From the NCBI RefSeq assembly GCF_015223055.1, contig NZ_JADFBX010000008.1:203421-267420 (forward strand): a stretch of 64,000 bases of DNA, in the 5' to 3' direction. Both the position numbers and the translations under genes were made by a program. This document shows, piece after piece, positions 1 through 8,822 of this stretch. Below the pieces are notes generated by a model, which made no database searches, was not told the DNA's origin, and saw nothing but the letters and a program-made list of their open reading frames with translations. Numbering within the stretch: position 1 is the stretch's first letter; each line of letters starts with the position of its first letter. The DNA comes from Pedobacter sp. MC2016-24. Lineage in GTDB: Bacteria > Bacteroidota > Bacteroidia > Sphingobacteriales > Sphingobacteriaceae.

Positions 1-237
1 CATTAAACTTTCATCTTTGTTTTGAAGCACTTAGAACTGTTTTTTGACTGTGTTTAATATCTTTACAGCTTTGAGAGAAAGGAATAAGATGGTTTTCAGT
101 ATGTTGTGTGCTAATGATGAATCCACGAAAGGTGTTCTAAACATACCCCATCGTATGGTTTCTTGTGGAGTGGTCAGTTTGGAACGTATCCACTTTTACC
201 GAAATATTGAGGGATTCAGTTTAGAAAAAGAATGCTG

Positions 238-999
238 TCATTCAGCGATGAATTTACCCACATAATGCATTTCTAACGTGGCGCTTACCTGAGGGACGCT
301 GATTTCTGCATCTTCACTTAGGATCAGTTCTAACATAGCATGAACTGTGTCGGGTATAGCCATTTCAGCGGCAGCTAAAATCATACTTTCAGCAATTTCG
401 AAATCTTCTACTTGCAGAATGATGATTTCATCAAGCTTCCCGGCAACTTTACTGTAGTAAAAGTTGATGTTGATCATCTGATCGGGTGTTAAACCCGTTG
501 TTTTGAGGATGGCTTTGGTGTTTAGGTTCTTTTCTCCAATCCACAGGTGATGAATTTTAGCTTTACGTTTTTTTGTTTTAACCGTTGTCTGATTCAGCTG
601 ACCTAAGTACTGCAGAAGCCTTGTTTTGGTTGCATTTGCAGGACTCAGGTCTTTATCCTGATAGGCTACCACCGTGTTGAATTCTTCGTTTGAAGTTTTG
701 CTCCATGAGTCTTTTAGCTCGCTGGAGCTGACGAGGATATCCTTAGCGATTTTACCGATCGCTACGTTTTCTGGATAATATTTGATAATGATGGTATCTT
801 CGTTATAGATATCCAGACTGATTTCTTTACAAAACTCACATCTTAATGAAGGATCTGGTTCTGCATCTTGTTCTTGATTACCTGTAGGCGGCTCGTGGTC
901 ATATTTCTCCCAGGCCTTTAAATACGGCTGTTGGTCCAGGTAGTTGTTGAGAGCTTGCTGGGAGGCAAATTTTCCTGTCCAAATGTGTATTTTGTTCAT
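238..999 (-). CDS. Tandem Imm22-like (DUF4284-like) protein
   Basis: A 253-residue soluble protein with no signal peptide or membrane segment. Two similar openings are visible: IHIWTGKF at residues 4-11 and IHHLWIGEKN at about 148-157. Both resemble the start of the immunity-protein-22 family (hydrophobic-x-W-x-G followed by an acidic helix). In the first half an acidic cluster and ISLDIYNEDTI follow at about 80-90, as in that family, so the protein reads as two fused domains. Known members protect against polymorphic toxins or are encoded in isolated arrays. No toxin gene is visible beside it. The start is the ATG at 997-999. The gene is convergent with nothing visible on its 3' side. The family assignment comes from motif recall, not a search. 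Confidence 0.5.
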   Translation of the reverse strand: MNKIHIWTGKFASQQALNNYLDQQPYLKAWEKYDHEPPTGNQEQDAEPDPSLRCEFCKEISLDIYNEDTIIIKYYPENVAIGKIAKDILVSSSELKDSWSKTSNEEFNTVVAYQDKDLSPANATKTRLLQYLGQLNQTTVKTKKRKAKIHHLWIGEKNLNTKAILKTTGLTPDQMININFYYSKVAGKLDEIIILQVEDFEIAESMILAAAEMAIPDTVHAMLELILSEDAEISVPQVSATLEMHYVGKFIAE

Positions 1000-1124
1000 A
1001 ATTTAAGAAGTTTGGTAGATCGTATGGTCTTTCTTAAAGATTTTTATCTGTGATTTTGTCAAAGAACAAATATTCCATTTCAAATGTTTTATTGACTGGC
1101 CTGTGGCATTGCCCATCAACTGGG

Positions 1125-1361
1125 TTAAAGACAAATTGCCACCAATAACACAATGCTATAAAATCCTGTTCCTCCAATTAACAAGTATTTATTGGCGCGT
1201 AAGATCCCGGTTGTTATGGCTATAATGCAAATAACCGTTGCCCATAGGTGGTAATTATAATCCCCTTTTGCCAGCAGGTAAATGAAGTGCGAAAGCGCGA
1301 TATTGCCCGCAATAAGCGCAACGGGTATCCATGTCTGCTGAATGATTTTAGCCTCTTTCAT
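1125..1361 (-). CDS. Small three-helix inner-membrane protein of the siderophore operon
   Basis: A 78-residue protein made almost entirely of three hydrophobic segments (about residues 12-31, 38-54 and 60-77) joined by short polar loops. Its ATG overlaps the stop of the upstream PepSY gene by 4 bp (ATGA), which indicates translational coupling. It is the last gene of a minus-strand operon for TonB-dependent siderophore uptake. Similar tiny membrane proteins often follow PepSY genes, but no specific biochemical role is known to me. An accessory role to the PepSY protein in the inner membrane is inference from context. Confidence 0.65.
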   Translation of the reverse strand: MKEAKIIQQTWIPVALIAGNIALSHFIYLLAKGDYNYHLWATVICIIAITTGILRANKYLLIGGTGFYSIVLLVAICL

Positions 1362-2704
1362 ATGCCGGTAGATTTAGTAGTGGAATTTCTTTTTTTGAGT
1401 ATAGCTAGCACAATGACGTAGATGATGTAGCCAAATAAACTGCCATTGACCAGCCAGGCTGCTACAGCAGATGCCTGGCGATAACCAATAAGCATGCTGA
1501 TCAGCGCAATCACCACGAGCACAATCAAAATCAACAGGCAATACACAAATGTCGTTTTCCAAGGGCTCATCCTGCGTTGTTGCTTTTTATCAGTACGGTA
1601 AAGGTAGACCACAAAACCACTGATTGACAAAAATGCACTCGTTAAGCCCAAAACCGTATACACAATCTTTAATCCCAGGCCACCATAGTCTCCAAAATGG
1701 AGGGCTTCCTGCACCGAATAAAAGCGTTGGCCGAAAGACATTGTCCGCACATCACACTTAAACAGCGGTTTATAGCTGGTCTTGGCCAAAACTAAAGCAT
1801 TGATGTTTTTCTCATATACCTGACCATCAATGCTCCCATGTACCTCAATCGTGGACGTACCATCTTCAGAAGCCCTTAGGTAACCAGGTTTCAGGTCAGG
1901 AAATTCTTTGCGCAGTACCCGAAAAACCTCATCCCAATGCACTAAGGTTGCGGCATCTGCTTTAGGTTTCATTAGTTTAGGAAAATCATGGTCATTGGGT
2001 GCTTTGATGTCAAACCACTGCATTAGTTTGGGTTGAAGTCCCAACCAGGCTCCTGTACAGGCGATCACAAAATTGAAGGCCAGTGCGCTGATGCCGAGTA
2101 TCTTGTGCCAGTCGCCCATCAGTATCCGCATGCCTTTGCGCCGCACTTTCGGGTAGGTTTGCTTTTTCATGAACTGCCCATAGATCAGGAAACCCGTTAC
2201 GGTAACCACGATGAAGGCCACACCAGCAAGGCCGACCAATTGTCTGCCCCAGAAGCCCTCATACAGGCGCACATGCATCTGCCGGAGGTAATTGGCCAAA
2301 GAATTTTGGCGATCCCGACTACCCAATATTTGATCCTTTACCGGATCTACAAACAAAAAATAGGACTTACTGGAAGCTTTGTCTTTGCCTTTTACAGCAA
2401 AACTAAACGTAGCCACGCCACCTGGTTTATCTGGCATATCGATCAGCAAACCGCTCATCCTGGGGTATTGTTTTTTGGCTTCTGCCAATGCCTGGTCTAT
2501 TTTGGGAAGCTGACCAGGCGCGGGAGTAGCAACATGAACCGAATAATAACGGCTTTGGATCCACCCATCTATCTCCGGGATAAAAACCGCCACAGCACCA
2601 GTGAAGCAGAGTATGCCGATCACAATTCCTGCATACAGGCCCGACCAGTGGTGGATCTTCCAGAGGAGTTTATGGTCTTTTTTGTCCTTATTATTCGGTT
2701 TCAT
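1358..2704 (-). CDS. PepSY-associated transmembrane protein, probable ferric-siderophore reductase
   Basis: A 448-residue inner-membrane protein. The N-terminus carries the typical KIHHWSGLYAG signature followed by the first membrane helix (about residues 17-42). A periplasmic PepSY region, further helices near 160-180 and 205-225, a second PepSY-like region, and helices near 335-360, 385-405 and 415-435 follow. Conserved histidines near helix ends (HHW, DWHKILG, ALHFGDYGG) are candidate haem or metal ligands. Members of this family sit beside TonB-dependent siderophore receptors and are thought to help reduce or release iron in the periplasm. It lies 9 bp downstream of the receptor gene and overlaps the next gene by 4 bp. 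The reductase role is family knowledge, not demonstrated here. Confidence 0.85.
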   Translation of the reverse strand: MKPNNKDKKDHKLLWKIHHWSGLYAGIVIGILCFTGAVAVFIPEIDGWIQSRYYSVHVATPAPGQLPKIDQALAEAKKQYPRMSGLLIDMPDKPGGVATFSFAVKGKDKASSKSYFLFVDPVKDQILGSRDRQNSLANYLRQMHVRLYEGFWGRQLVGLAGVAFIVVTVTGFLIYGQFMKKQTYPKVRRKGMRILMGDWHKILGISALAFNFVIACTGAWLGLQPKLMQWFDIKAPNDHDFPKLMKPKADAATLVHWDEVFRVLRKEFPDLKPGYLRASEDGTSTIEVHGSIDGQVYEKNINALVLAKTSYKPLFKCDVRTMSFGQRFYSVQEALHFGDYGGLGLKIVYTVLGLTSAFLSISGFVVYLYRTDKKQQRRMSPWKTTFVYCLLILIVLVVIALISMLIGYRQASAVAAWLVNGSLFGYIIYVIVLAILKKRNSTTKSTGI

Positions 2705-2713
2705 GCTACGAAA

Positions 2714-5179
2714 TTAGAATGTATAACCGATACCGATCAGGAAATTCCTTGGCGCACCAGGATAGAGCCGGTTGAAATCATAGCCACCTACCCAGTGCGT
2801 TTTGTTAAACACATTGTTCAGGTTACCAGATATCTTGAATTTATCGATGTTGTAATAAAGCGCTGCACTAAATAAAGTATATTCCGGAAGCTCCAGGATC
2901 GTATTCAAAGTATTTCTTTTTCCGGTATAGTTTACACCAGCACCAACACCAAGGCCTTTTAAATCAGGATTCAGGAACGTATATTTTGCCCACAGTCCAC
3001 CCTGCGCTTTTGGTGCATTGGCGGCCAGCACGCCGATAAGTTCGGGTTTGTCGCTTTTCGTTGTTTCGTTTCTGCTGATCGCGAAGTTTGCCGTGATGCT
3101 GAAATTGGGCATGATGGCACCGTTTACATCCAGTTCAATACCTTTAGAGCGTTGCTGACCAATCTGGGTAAGCTCTTCTGTATTTCCGGGATTGCCAGCA
3201 TTTACCAATACGTTGTTTTGTTCTATTCTGTAAAATGCCAGATTCGCCGATAATCTTTTCTCAAACAATTCCGTTTTGGCACCTACTTCATACATGTTGC
3301 TGATCAGGGGATCAAATGGTCCACCGAAACGAGCCGGATCGCCAATTTGGGCAGCACTTTGAGGCTGGTAACCTTCGGTGTAAGTTCCGTAAATACTCAC
3401 TTGTTCCAGCGGTGTATAAACCAGTCCAACCCTGGGAAGGAGTGCCTTTTGCTCTACTTTTTTCTCAGTGGCCTTCTTGTAATTCACCATATCGGTATAA
3501 TACTCCTGTCTCAATCCCAATAGCAACTGAAATTTATCCACGCTGATCTGGTCCTGGATATAAATGCCATGCTGATAATACTTTGCCGGATCAGTCTGTG
3601 AAGAGGTGTTGATGTAACCGGAGATTTCAGAAATAGAATAATCAGGGTTTACCAAATCAAAATGAGGAACGTTTGGAACAGGATTGCCGCTCTTATCAAG
3701 AACAAAAGCCACATAGTTAGCTGGAAGTGGCTTAGTTGGATCAGGGATGGTAAAGTTTGCGGCGGTACCATCTATTCTACGATAGCCTGTGGCATTGTAG
3801 TTTGAATTTCCTATTGGCGATTCATTTTGGATATAGTCGTACCCCGTTACAATTTTATGGGTAACTGGGCCAGTCTTCAGATCAGTCACAAAATACGCAG
3901 TGATGTTATCGCTGTAATTTTTACCCTGTCTGCGGATGGTTTGCATTTCCATCTTAGTCGGGATTGGCTTATTTAAACCATCCACCGCATAGCGGTTCGA
4001 AGTACGGTGTTCCAGTAAATCCTCATCATACAGAAACTTCATGTAAGAAACGTTAAACGTTACCTTTTCACTGATCTTTCTGCGCAATGAAGTAGTTACA
4101 TATAAATTGAGCTCATTCTCAAAATCATTTCTTTTTCCTAGGGCAAAAGAAATAGGGGTAGAGTTGAGGTTTGTACCTGCAGTAGCCCCAAATATCGGCT
4201 GACCGCGATCCAACCTGCTCTTGGTCTTGGAATACACAAAATCAAAGTTCACGGAAGTTTTTTCGTCGGGAATGAATGAAATGGAAGGCGCAATCACGAT
4301 GTCCTCACCACCTTGTAATACCCTAAAGGATTCTGCATTCTGGTAAGCCAGGTTCAAGCGGTAGAGCAAAGTTTTACTTTCATTCATGGGGCCTGTAAAA
4401 TCGGCCATCAGGCGGTTAGTATTCCAGCTTCCCGTTGCAAAATTGATCGATTTGCGCGCCTCGTCCAAGGGTTTTTTCGTTACAGTATTTACAATACCTC
4501 CTGGGTCTGCATTGGCAAAAAGTGCAGAAGCAGGGCCTTTGATCACTTCAATGCGTTCTACATTGGGTAACAAAGGCTGGCTCCAACTGCTTGTTGGCGT
4601 TCTCAATCCATTGATCAGCGCGTTGCTGGAGCGGAATCCCCTCAGTGCAATATCATTATTATAGTAAGAAAAATGGGTCGCTCCGCTGATGTTTTTGATA
4701 ACATCACTAGCTTTAAAAGCCTGCTGATCATCTATCACTTCCTTGGTCACATAACTGATCGACTGTGGTACATACCGCAAAGGCGTTTCCGTTTTGGTCC
4801 CTGAAAAAGACTTGGTATTCTTGTAAGCCTGTTCCTTCCTTCCTGTTATCTCTACTCCCTGTAATTGATTGTCTTTATTTTCCAGTTGAATGTTTACCTG
4901 CGTTTTTCCATTTTTAAGGCTAAATCGGGTAATGGAGCTTACGTAACTAATGTAGGAAACGGACAAGCTGTAAGCGCCTGGAGTAAGGTCTTTAAACTCG
5001 AAAATTCCCTCCTGATCAGTAATCTGAACCAAGTTCTTTTCTACTAATTTAACCGTCGCCCCTGGAATGGGCTTATTGGACTTGTCCGTGACTTTGCCAT
5101 TTATATTTAACTGGGCTGATGCAGCCTGACTAAATAACAACAAACAAATAAAAGAGAACGCAGTGTAAAGAATCTTCAT
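2714..5179 (-). CDS. TonB-dependent siderophore receptor
   Basis: An 821-residue outer-membrane receptor that imports ferric siderophore using TonB energy. Visible parts in order: signal peptide (residues 1-22, ending ASAQ), a carboxypeptidase-regulatory-like domain (about 24-105, GATVKL...SYISYVS), a plug domain (about 130-240, with NVERIEVIKGPASAL and GGIVNTVTKKP), and a beta-barrel ending in the outer-membrane signature GIGYTF. The plug and barrel motifs match the FhuE/FoxA-like siderophore class rather than SusC. Unlike the three SusC proteins in the window it has no STN domain, so it is not expected to signal to an anti-sigma factor. First gene of the minus-strand operon; a clear promoter lies just upstream. 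Confidence 0.93.
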   Translation of the reverse strand: MKILYTAFSFICLLLFSQAASAQLNINGKVTDKSNKPIPGATVKLVEKNLVQITDQEGIFEFKDLTPGAYSLSVSYISYVSSITRFSLKNGKTQVNIQLENKDNQLQGVEITGRKEQAYKNTKSFSGTKTETPLRYVPQSISYVTKEVIDDQQAFKASDVIKNISGATHFSYYNNDIALRGFRSSNALINGLRTPTSSWSQPLLPNVERIEVIKGPASALFANADPGGIVNTVTKKPLDEARKSINFATGSWNTNRLMADFTGPMNESKTLLYRLNLAYQNAESFRVLQGGEDIVIAPSISFIPDEKTSVNFDFVYSKTKSRLDRGQPIFGATAGTNLNSTPISFALGKRNDFENELNLYVTTSLRRKISEKVTFNVSYMKFLYDEDLLEHRTSNRYAVDGLNKPIPTKMEMQTIRRQGKNYSDNITAYFVTDLKTGPVTHKIVTGYDYIQNESPIGNSNYNATGYRRIDGTAANFTIPDPTKPLPANYVAFVLDKSGNPVPNVPHFDLVNPDYSISEISGYINTSSQTDPAKYYQHGIYIQDQISVDKFQLLLGLRQEYYTDMVNYKKATEKKVEQKALLPRVGLVYTPLEQVSIYGTYTEGYQPQSAAQIGDPARFGGPFDPLISNMYEVGAKTELFEKRLSANLAFYRIEQNNVLVNAGNPGNTEELTQIGQQRSKGIELDVNGAIMPNFSITANFAISRNETTKSDKPELIGVLAANAPKAQGGLWAKYTFLNPDLKGLGVGAGVNYTGKRNTLNTILELPEYTLFSAALYYNIDKFKISGNLNNVFNKTHWVGGYDFNRLYPGAPRNFLIGIGYTF

Positions 5180-5212
5180 GCAATACTATTTAGATTAATT
5201 AAAAATAACGCA

Positions 5213-5242
5213 CAAATATATAAAGAGTTTTGACAGGAACAA
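5213..5242 (-). promoter_or_regulatory. Bacteroidota-type promoter of the siderophore receptor operon
   Basis: Read on the minus strand, TTG (5242-5240), a 19-bp spacer and TATATTTG (5220-5213) match the Bacteroidota housekeeping promoter TTTG/TTG-N19-TAnnTTTG. The -7 element ends about 33 bp before the receptor ATG. No inverted repeat resembling an iron-regulator site could be seen over it. Confidence 0.6.
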
Positions 5243-5913
5243 TAGCTATCAGTTGCATTTAAACCTACCATTTGGTGTCTTTGTCCTTTGATCTTTGTTT
5301 TTAATTTCTATTTCGAACCTTGAGATCTATTCCACTTGGAATAGCTTACGATATATGGGCTGGGGTGGATATGAAGGTTGTCAGGAATAGTAATTGCTGT
5401 TAAATTATTATAATCATTAAGCCTGCAATAAAAACAAAGTTATGATTGATTATTCACAGGTAGAGTGGAGAGACAATGAAGTGTTAGGTAAGTGAATGGC
5501 TTGAACTTCCTTGGTGGCACAGCTCACACCGGCAGCAGAATAAATCAGATTTGGAAAGGTTATTGATGAACTAGCGGAATAACATTTGATCGGTCAAATC
5601 CGGTCACAAGTTTTAAAATCAGCTGCTTTTTTGATTTTCCCATGTACTTTTGGTTCATGTTTGATTCTGGTCTGGGTCTGGGTGGGGTCTGGCTCGTAAC
5701 AAAAGGATACCAAACAGGAGTTACATAGGAGTTTGCTAGGACTCGGCTAGGACTATAGTCCTATAACGCTCGAAGGAAGTCAAAGTTTTACCCAACTGTG
5801 AGACCTATGGTTACCAAACCAGACCAAAAGGAGGGGTAAGAGTCCTACAACTAACAAGCTTCTGACAGCAATTAAACAAATAAAAACTACAAAAATGGCA
5901 AAATTAAAACCAG
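5243..5913. other. Long intergenic region between the siderophore operon and a decayed gene
   Basis: About 670 bp with no convincing intact gene on either strand. It holds a G-rich stretch with repeated GGTCTGG units near 5675-5692, the palindrome and direct repeats described separately, and an 18-codon ORF starting at 5895 that ends in two stop codons. The 18-codon ORF is probably the eroded 5' end of the pseudogene that follows. Confidence 0.5.
5735..5763. repeat. Direct repeat GCTAGGACT plus 16-bp perfect palindrome
   Basis: GCTAGGACT occurs at 5735-5743 and again at 5746-5754. The second copy runs into a perfect 16-bp palindrome at 5748-5763 (TAGGACTA followed by its complement TAGTCCTA). 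AGTCCTA recurs near 5840-5846. This could be a protein-binding site or recombination scar; no regulator gene is adjacent. Confidence 0.45.
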
Positions 5914-6385
5914 GTGTTTCGGATCAGTGTCCTGAAAACCAGGCTCAGTAATAGGTGGGAGCTGGAAAGGTATGCTATTGCAGTTGATAAAATCTATGGG
6001 TGCCACTTTGTCCTTTTTTGATGATCACCTTCCTTAAATTACTGCAAGAGATGTCGTAAATTTGCTGGCCAATAAAAGTAAGTCCGATATGCTAGATTTC
6101 TATCTATTGCCCGATGATCAAAATGCATCCGATTATCCTGAGGAAGCAGAAGGTAAAAGGATTGGTTGTCTGGATCAGTTGACTTTTGAACGTTTAAAAT
6201 TCAAGAAGATTGTTCCAGAAAGATTTGATTACCATGCGGACTTTCGGTGGGATCGTGTTTTAATCCAGCACATCCGGGAGAACATTCAAAAGCAACTAGA
6301 GGATGATAGTGATGTAAAACCTCTACTTCGAATACTGGATGCTGCCAAATCGCAGGATAGCGGATTATTTGCTTATGCAGATTGA
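5914..6385 (+). pseudogene. Frameshifted and interrupted unknown gene
   Basis: Two frames together read as one plausible soluble protein. Frame one runs from 5914 with residues WELERYAIAVDKIYGCHFVLF and stops at 6019-6021. Removing one T from the six-T run at 6014-6019 continues it as DDHLP in the next frame, where a TAA at 6035-6037 interrupts it. The same frame then stays open through ITARDVVNLLANK to a TGA at 6383-6385. The last segment can be read alone from a TTG at 6062 (107 residues, acidic, rich in D, E and K), but that start has no ribosome site and cuts into the apparent protein. I do not recognise the family. A sequencing error could explain the T run but not the TAA. Confidence 0.5.
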
Positions 6386-6737
6386 TCGGCAGGAGGACTT
6401 AGGCTGAGGCAAGCGTTCAAGAGTGCGATATTTCTTAATGGCATCTCATGTAAATGCGACTCCTGTGATCATCCTGAGCTGCTTAAAGCTATTGGTAGAA
6501 ATATCAAACTTCGGTTTAGGTTGTGAGATCATGTAATAGGTTTTATTTATATATGTTTCAATATTGTTCAGTAAACTGAGGATGCCGAAAAAAAGGTAGT
6601 TTTTATTGACCCTCATAGAAGTTTATTTTAGGTTATTAGATATTGTTCTGAAAGTCCTGTATAATTTGCTTATAGTTCCGGAATATTTATTTAATATTGG
6701 CTTTTGATTCCGTAAATTAAAGGTTAGGATATTACGA
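6386..6737. other. Intergenic region upstream of the first sigma factor
   Basis: About 350 bp. The frame of the preceding pseudogene stays open after its TGA up to 6526 and spells a short Cys-rich segment (CKCDSCDH at about 6446-6469) with no start codon or ribosome site, so it may be further remnant coding sequence. The rest, 6527-6737, is AT-rich and should contain the promoter of the sigma-factor gene, but I could not identify a convincing -33/-7 pair. Confidence 0.4.
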
Positions 6738-7328
6738 ATGACTACTACATCCCTTCATGATGAAAAAGAGCTGCTGGCTAAAATTGCGGCAGGGGATGAG
6801 CGTGCCTTTGAGATCGTTTTTAACCGGTATTACGATAAGATATTCCGTTATTCCCTTAGGTTGCTTCAGGAGCGGGAACCGGCAGAGGAGATTGTTCAGG
6901 AGGTGATGCTATATATCTGGCAGGAGGGGCAAAAGCTAACGGAAATTAAAAACCTGGAAGCTTACTTGAAAACGCTGACCAAGCGTAAAGCTGTTAATGC
7001 TTTTAAGCGTAGGCTGCTGGAAGATAAAGTTGGAAAAGAGTTAAAAGCGGGCTACCAGGAAGGGCATCAGGAAACTGAGCAAGGTATTGTGATGAACGAA
7101 GCAAGACGAATACTGGAAAACGGCGTACAGCTTTTACCATCTCAACAACGCCAGGTTTATCAGCTTTGCCAGAGGAATGGGCTAAAATACGAAGAAGCAG
7201 CTGCTAAACTGAATATTTCTCATGGTACGGTTCAGACGCATATGAAGCTGGCCTTGAAATTTCTAAGGGAATATATCCGCAAAAACACGGATCTGGCCAT
7301 CCTAGTCATCATTTTGAAATTACTTTAA
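6738..7328 (+). CDS. ECF RNA polymerase sigma factor, FecI-like (locus 1)
   Basis: A 196-residue ECF sigma factor. Region 2 covers about residues 20-90, with FEIVFNRYYDKIFRYSLRLL and EIVQEVMLYIW as the -10 binding and core-binding helices. Region 4 covers about 130-180, with LPSQQRQVYQL and the helix-turn-helix YEEAAAKLNISHGTVQTHM. Region 3 is absent, as in all ECF factors. It stands directly upstream of a FecR anti-sigma gene and a SusC/SusD pair, so it probably turns on the polysaccharide locus when SusC is occupied. Start at the ATG at 6738, giving normal family length. Confidence 0.92.
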   Translation: MTTTSLHDEKELLAKIAAGDERAFEIVFNRYYDKIFRYSLRLLQEREPAEEIVQEVMLYIWQEGQKLTEIKNLEAYLKTLTKRKAVNAFKRRLLEDKVGKELKAGYQEGHQETEQGIVMNEARRILENGVQLLPSQQRQVYQLCQRNGLKYEEAAAKLNISHGTVQTHMKLALKFLREYIRKNTDLAILVIILKLL

Positions 7329-7434
7329 AATAATTTCAATTTCCGTTACCTCGAATTTCCTGTTCAATTGACTAGTTAATAAAGAGGTGTTAATTTATTG
7401 AGAGATCAACTAAATTCATTCTTTGCTAATAGTT

Positions 7435-8610
7435 ATGGATAAGGAAAGAGTAGGCTATTTATATCAGAGACATTTGGACCAGGTTTTAACTGGTGCGGAA
7501 CTGGCGGAATTAAAGGTTTTAGCTATGGATCCGGAATTTTTAGAAATATTGCAGAACCTAACCGAAAACCTTTGGTATGATGATGAACAGGCGGTTGAGG
7601 GTATAGACTCGGTTAAAGCAAGGTCTTTTTATGAATATATCGTGCTGCAACCTCAACAAAAAAGAAAGCTTAAACTTTGGCCTCGGTTTGCGGTAGCAGC
7701 CGCAGTTACAGTGATTGCTTTTGGCACATGGTTTTACACAAATCAGATTGATTCGATCCGAAACATTTCTGCTAGTGGTCAGATAATCGCAAATGATATT
7801 GCTCCGGGAGGGATAGGTGCTACGCTCACGTTGGCTAATGGTGAAAAGGTCAGGCTCACTGATGCGGACAATGGTGAGCTGGCCAGACAGGCAGGCGTTA
7901 CAGTTACCAAATCAGCTAGCGGGGAAATAATTTATGAAATCACATCAGCTGCCAAAGTTGAAAACCAAGAGGGAGCAATCAATACCTTGTCAACTGCCAG
8001 GGGTGAAACTTATAAGCTGCGTTTGCCAGATGGCTCTCGGGTTTGGTTAAATGCAGCTTCCAGTATAACTTATTCCGCTAACCTCTTGCAGCTTGGCAAG
8101 CGCAAGGTTACGCTTCAGGGAGAGGGCTATTTCGAAATTTCTAAAAATAAAGCGCATCCTTTTGTGGTTGAAAGCAAAGGGCAGCAGGTGGAAGTTTTAG
8201 GAACACATTTTAATATTAAAGCTTATGGAGATGAGCCAGCGATGGCCACCACTTTGCTTGAAGGTAGTGTAATGGTGTCACAGGCTAGCAAAAAGGTGAT
8301 CTTGAAACCGGGTCAGCAAGCGCTGAATAAGGATAATGTTTTTGCAGTGGCGGCAGTGGATATTGATGAAGCTGTTGCCTGGAAAAATGGATTATTCATG
8401 TTTAAGGGCGAAAAAATAAGCGATATTATGAAAAAAGTACAGCGATGGTACGATGTAGATATTGTATACAACGATGGAAATGTTGGCGCACTAAAGTTTT
8501 CCGGAACGATATCCCGCTATGACCATGTGTCTAAATTATTGGATATTTTAGAAACTACCGGATTGGTACATTTCAAAATTGAAGGTAGGAGAATTATAGT
8601 GATGAAATAA
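7435..8610 (+). CDS. FecR-type anti-sigma factor (locus 1)
   Basis: A 391-residue inner-membrane protein. The N-terminal cytoplasmic part (about residues 1-78) would bind the sigma factor. One transmembrane helix follows (about 82-102, FAVAAAVTVIAFGTWFY). The periplasmic FecR domain spans about 185-300 (RGETYKLRLPDGSRVWLNAASS and GEGYFEI motifs), and a C-terminal DUF4974/STN-like domain spans about 325-391 (KGEKISDIMKKVQRWYDVDI). The ATG at 7435 is preferred over a TTG four codons upstream because MDKERVGYLYQRHL matches the usual N-terminus. It passes the SusC signal across the inner membrane to the sigma factor upstream. Confidence 0.92.
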   Translation: MDKERVGYLYQRHLDQVLTGAELAELKVLAMDPEFLEILQNLTENLWYDDEQAVEGIDSVKARSFYEYIVLQPQQKRKLKLWPRFAVAAAVTVIAFGTWFYTNQIDSIRNISASGQIIANDIAPGGIGATLTLANGEKVRLTDADNGELARQAGVTVTKSASGEIIYEITSAAKVENQEGAINTLSTARGETYKLRLPDGSRVWLNAASSITYSANLLQLGKRKVTLQGEGYFEISKNKAHPFVVESKGQQVEVLGTHFNIKAYGDEPAMATTLLEGSVMVSQASKKVILKPGQQALNKDNVFAVAAVDIDEAVAWKNGLFMFKGEKISDIMKKVQRWYDVDIVYNDGNVGALKFSGTISRYDHVSKLLDILETTGLVHFKIEGRRIIVMK

Positions 8611-8649
8611 AATATTTTTAACCAAATAATAAACATATAAAGAACGAAA

Positions 8650-8773
8650 ATGAGAATAAAATTACCACAGCAGGAATAGCCTTTAGTAATCGGGTACCTA
8701 AAAAAAAAGCGTAAAGGTGTACCACCACCTTCACGCCGCATGTTTGAGTTAACCCTTCCCGGCAAATACCGGG
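8650..8773 (+). promoter_or_regulatory. susC leader 1: 9-codon ORF followed by two stem-loops
   Basis: Between fecR and susC lies a short ORF at 8650-8679 encoding MRIKLPQQE. After it come a hairpin with an 11-bp stem (8709-8719 with 8726-8736, one mismatch, 6-nt loop) and a 5-bp GC stem (8758-8762 with 8769-8773, loop CAAATA). Neither hairpin is followed by a T-run, so they are not simple terminators. The same layout recurs before the second susC. It may be an attenuator or a small-RNA or protein target controlling receptor synthesis; this is inference. Confidence 0.5.
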
Positions 8774-8822
8774 ATAAATAATTGTGTAACCATTTTCTGA
8801 CTAACCCAAACTGAACAAAAGT

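Noticed and set aside
44..265. A 73-codon open frame on the plus strand
   Set aside because: It starts with TTG, has no ribosome site or motif, and its end runs antisense into the Imm22-like gene.
2033..2875. A 280-codon open frame on the plus strand
   Set aside because: It lies antisense to the PepSY gene and the 3' end of the receptor gene, is rich in His, Ile and Thr without domain features, and both genes beneath it are strongly supported.
6062..6385. A complete 107-codon gene starting at TTG
   Set aside because: The upstream sequence continues the same protein after frame correction, so it is more likely the tail of a pseudogene.
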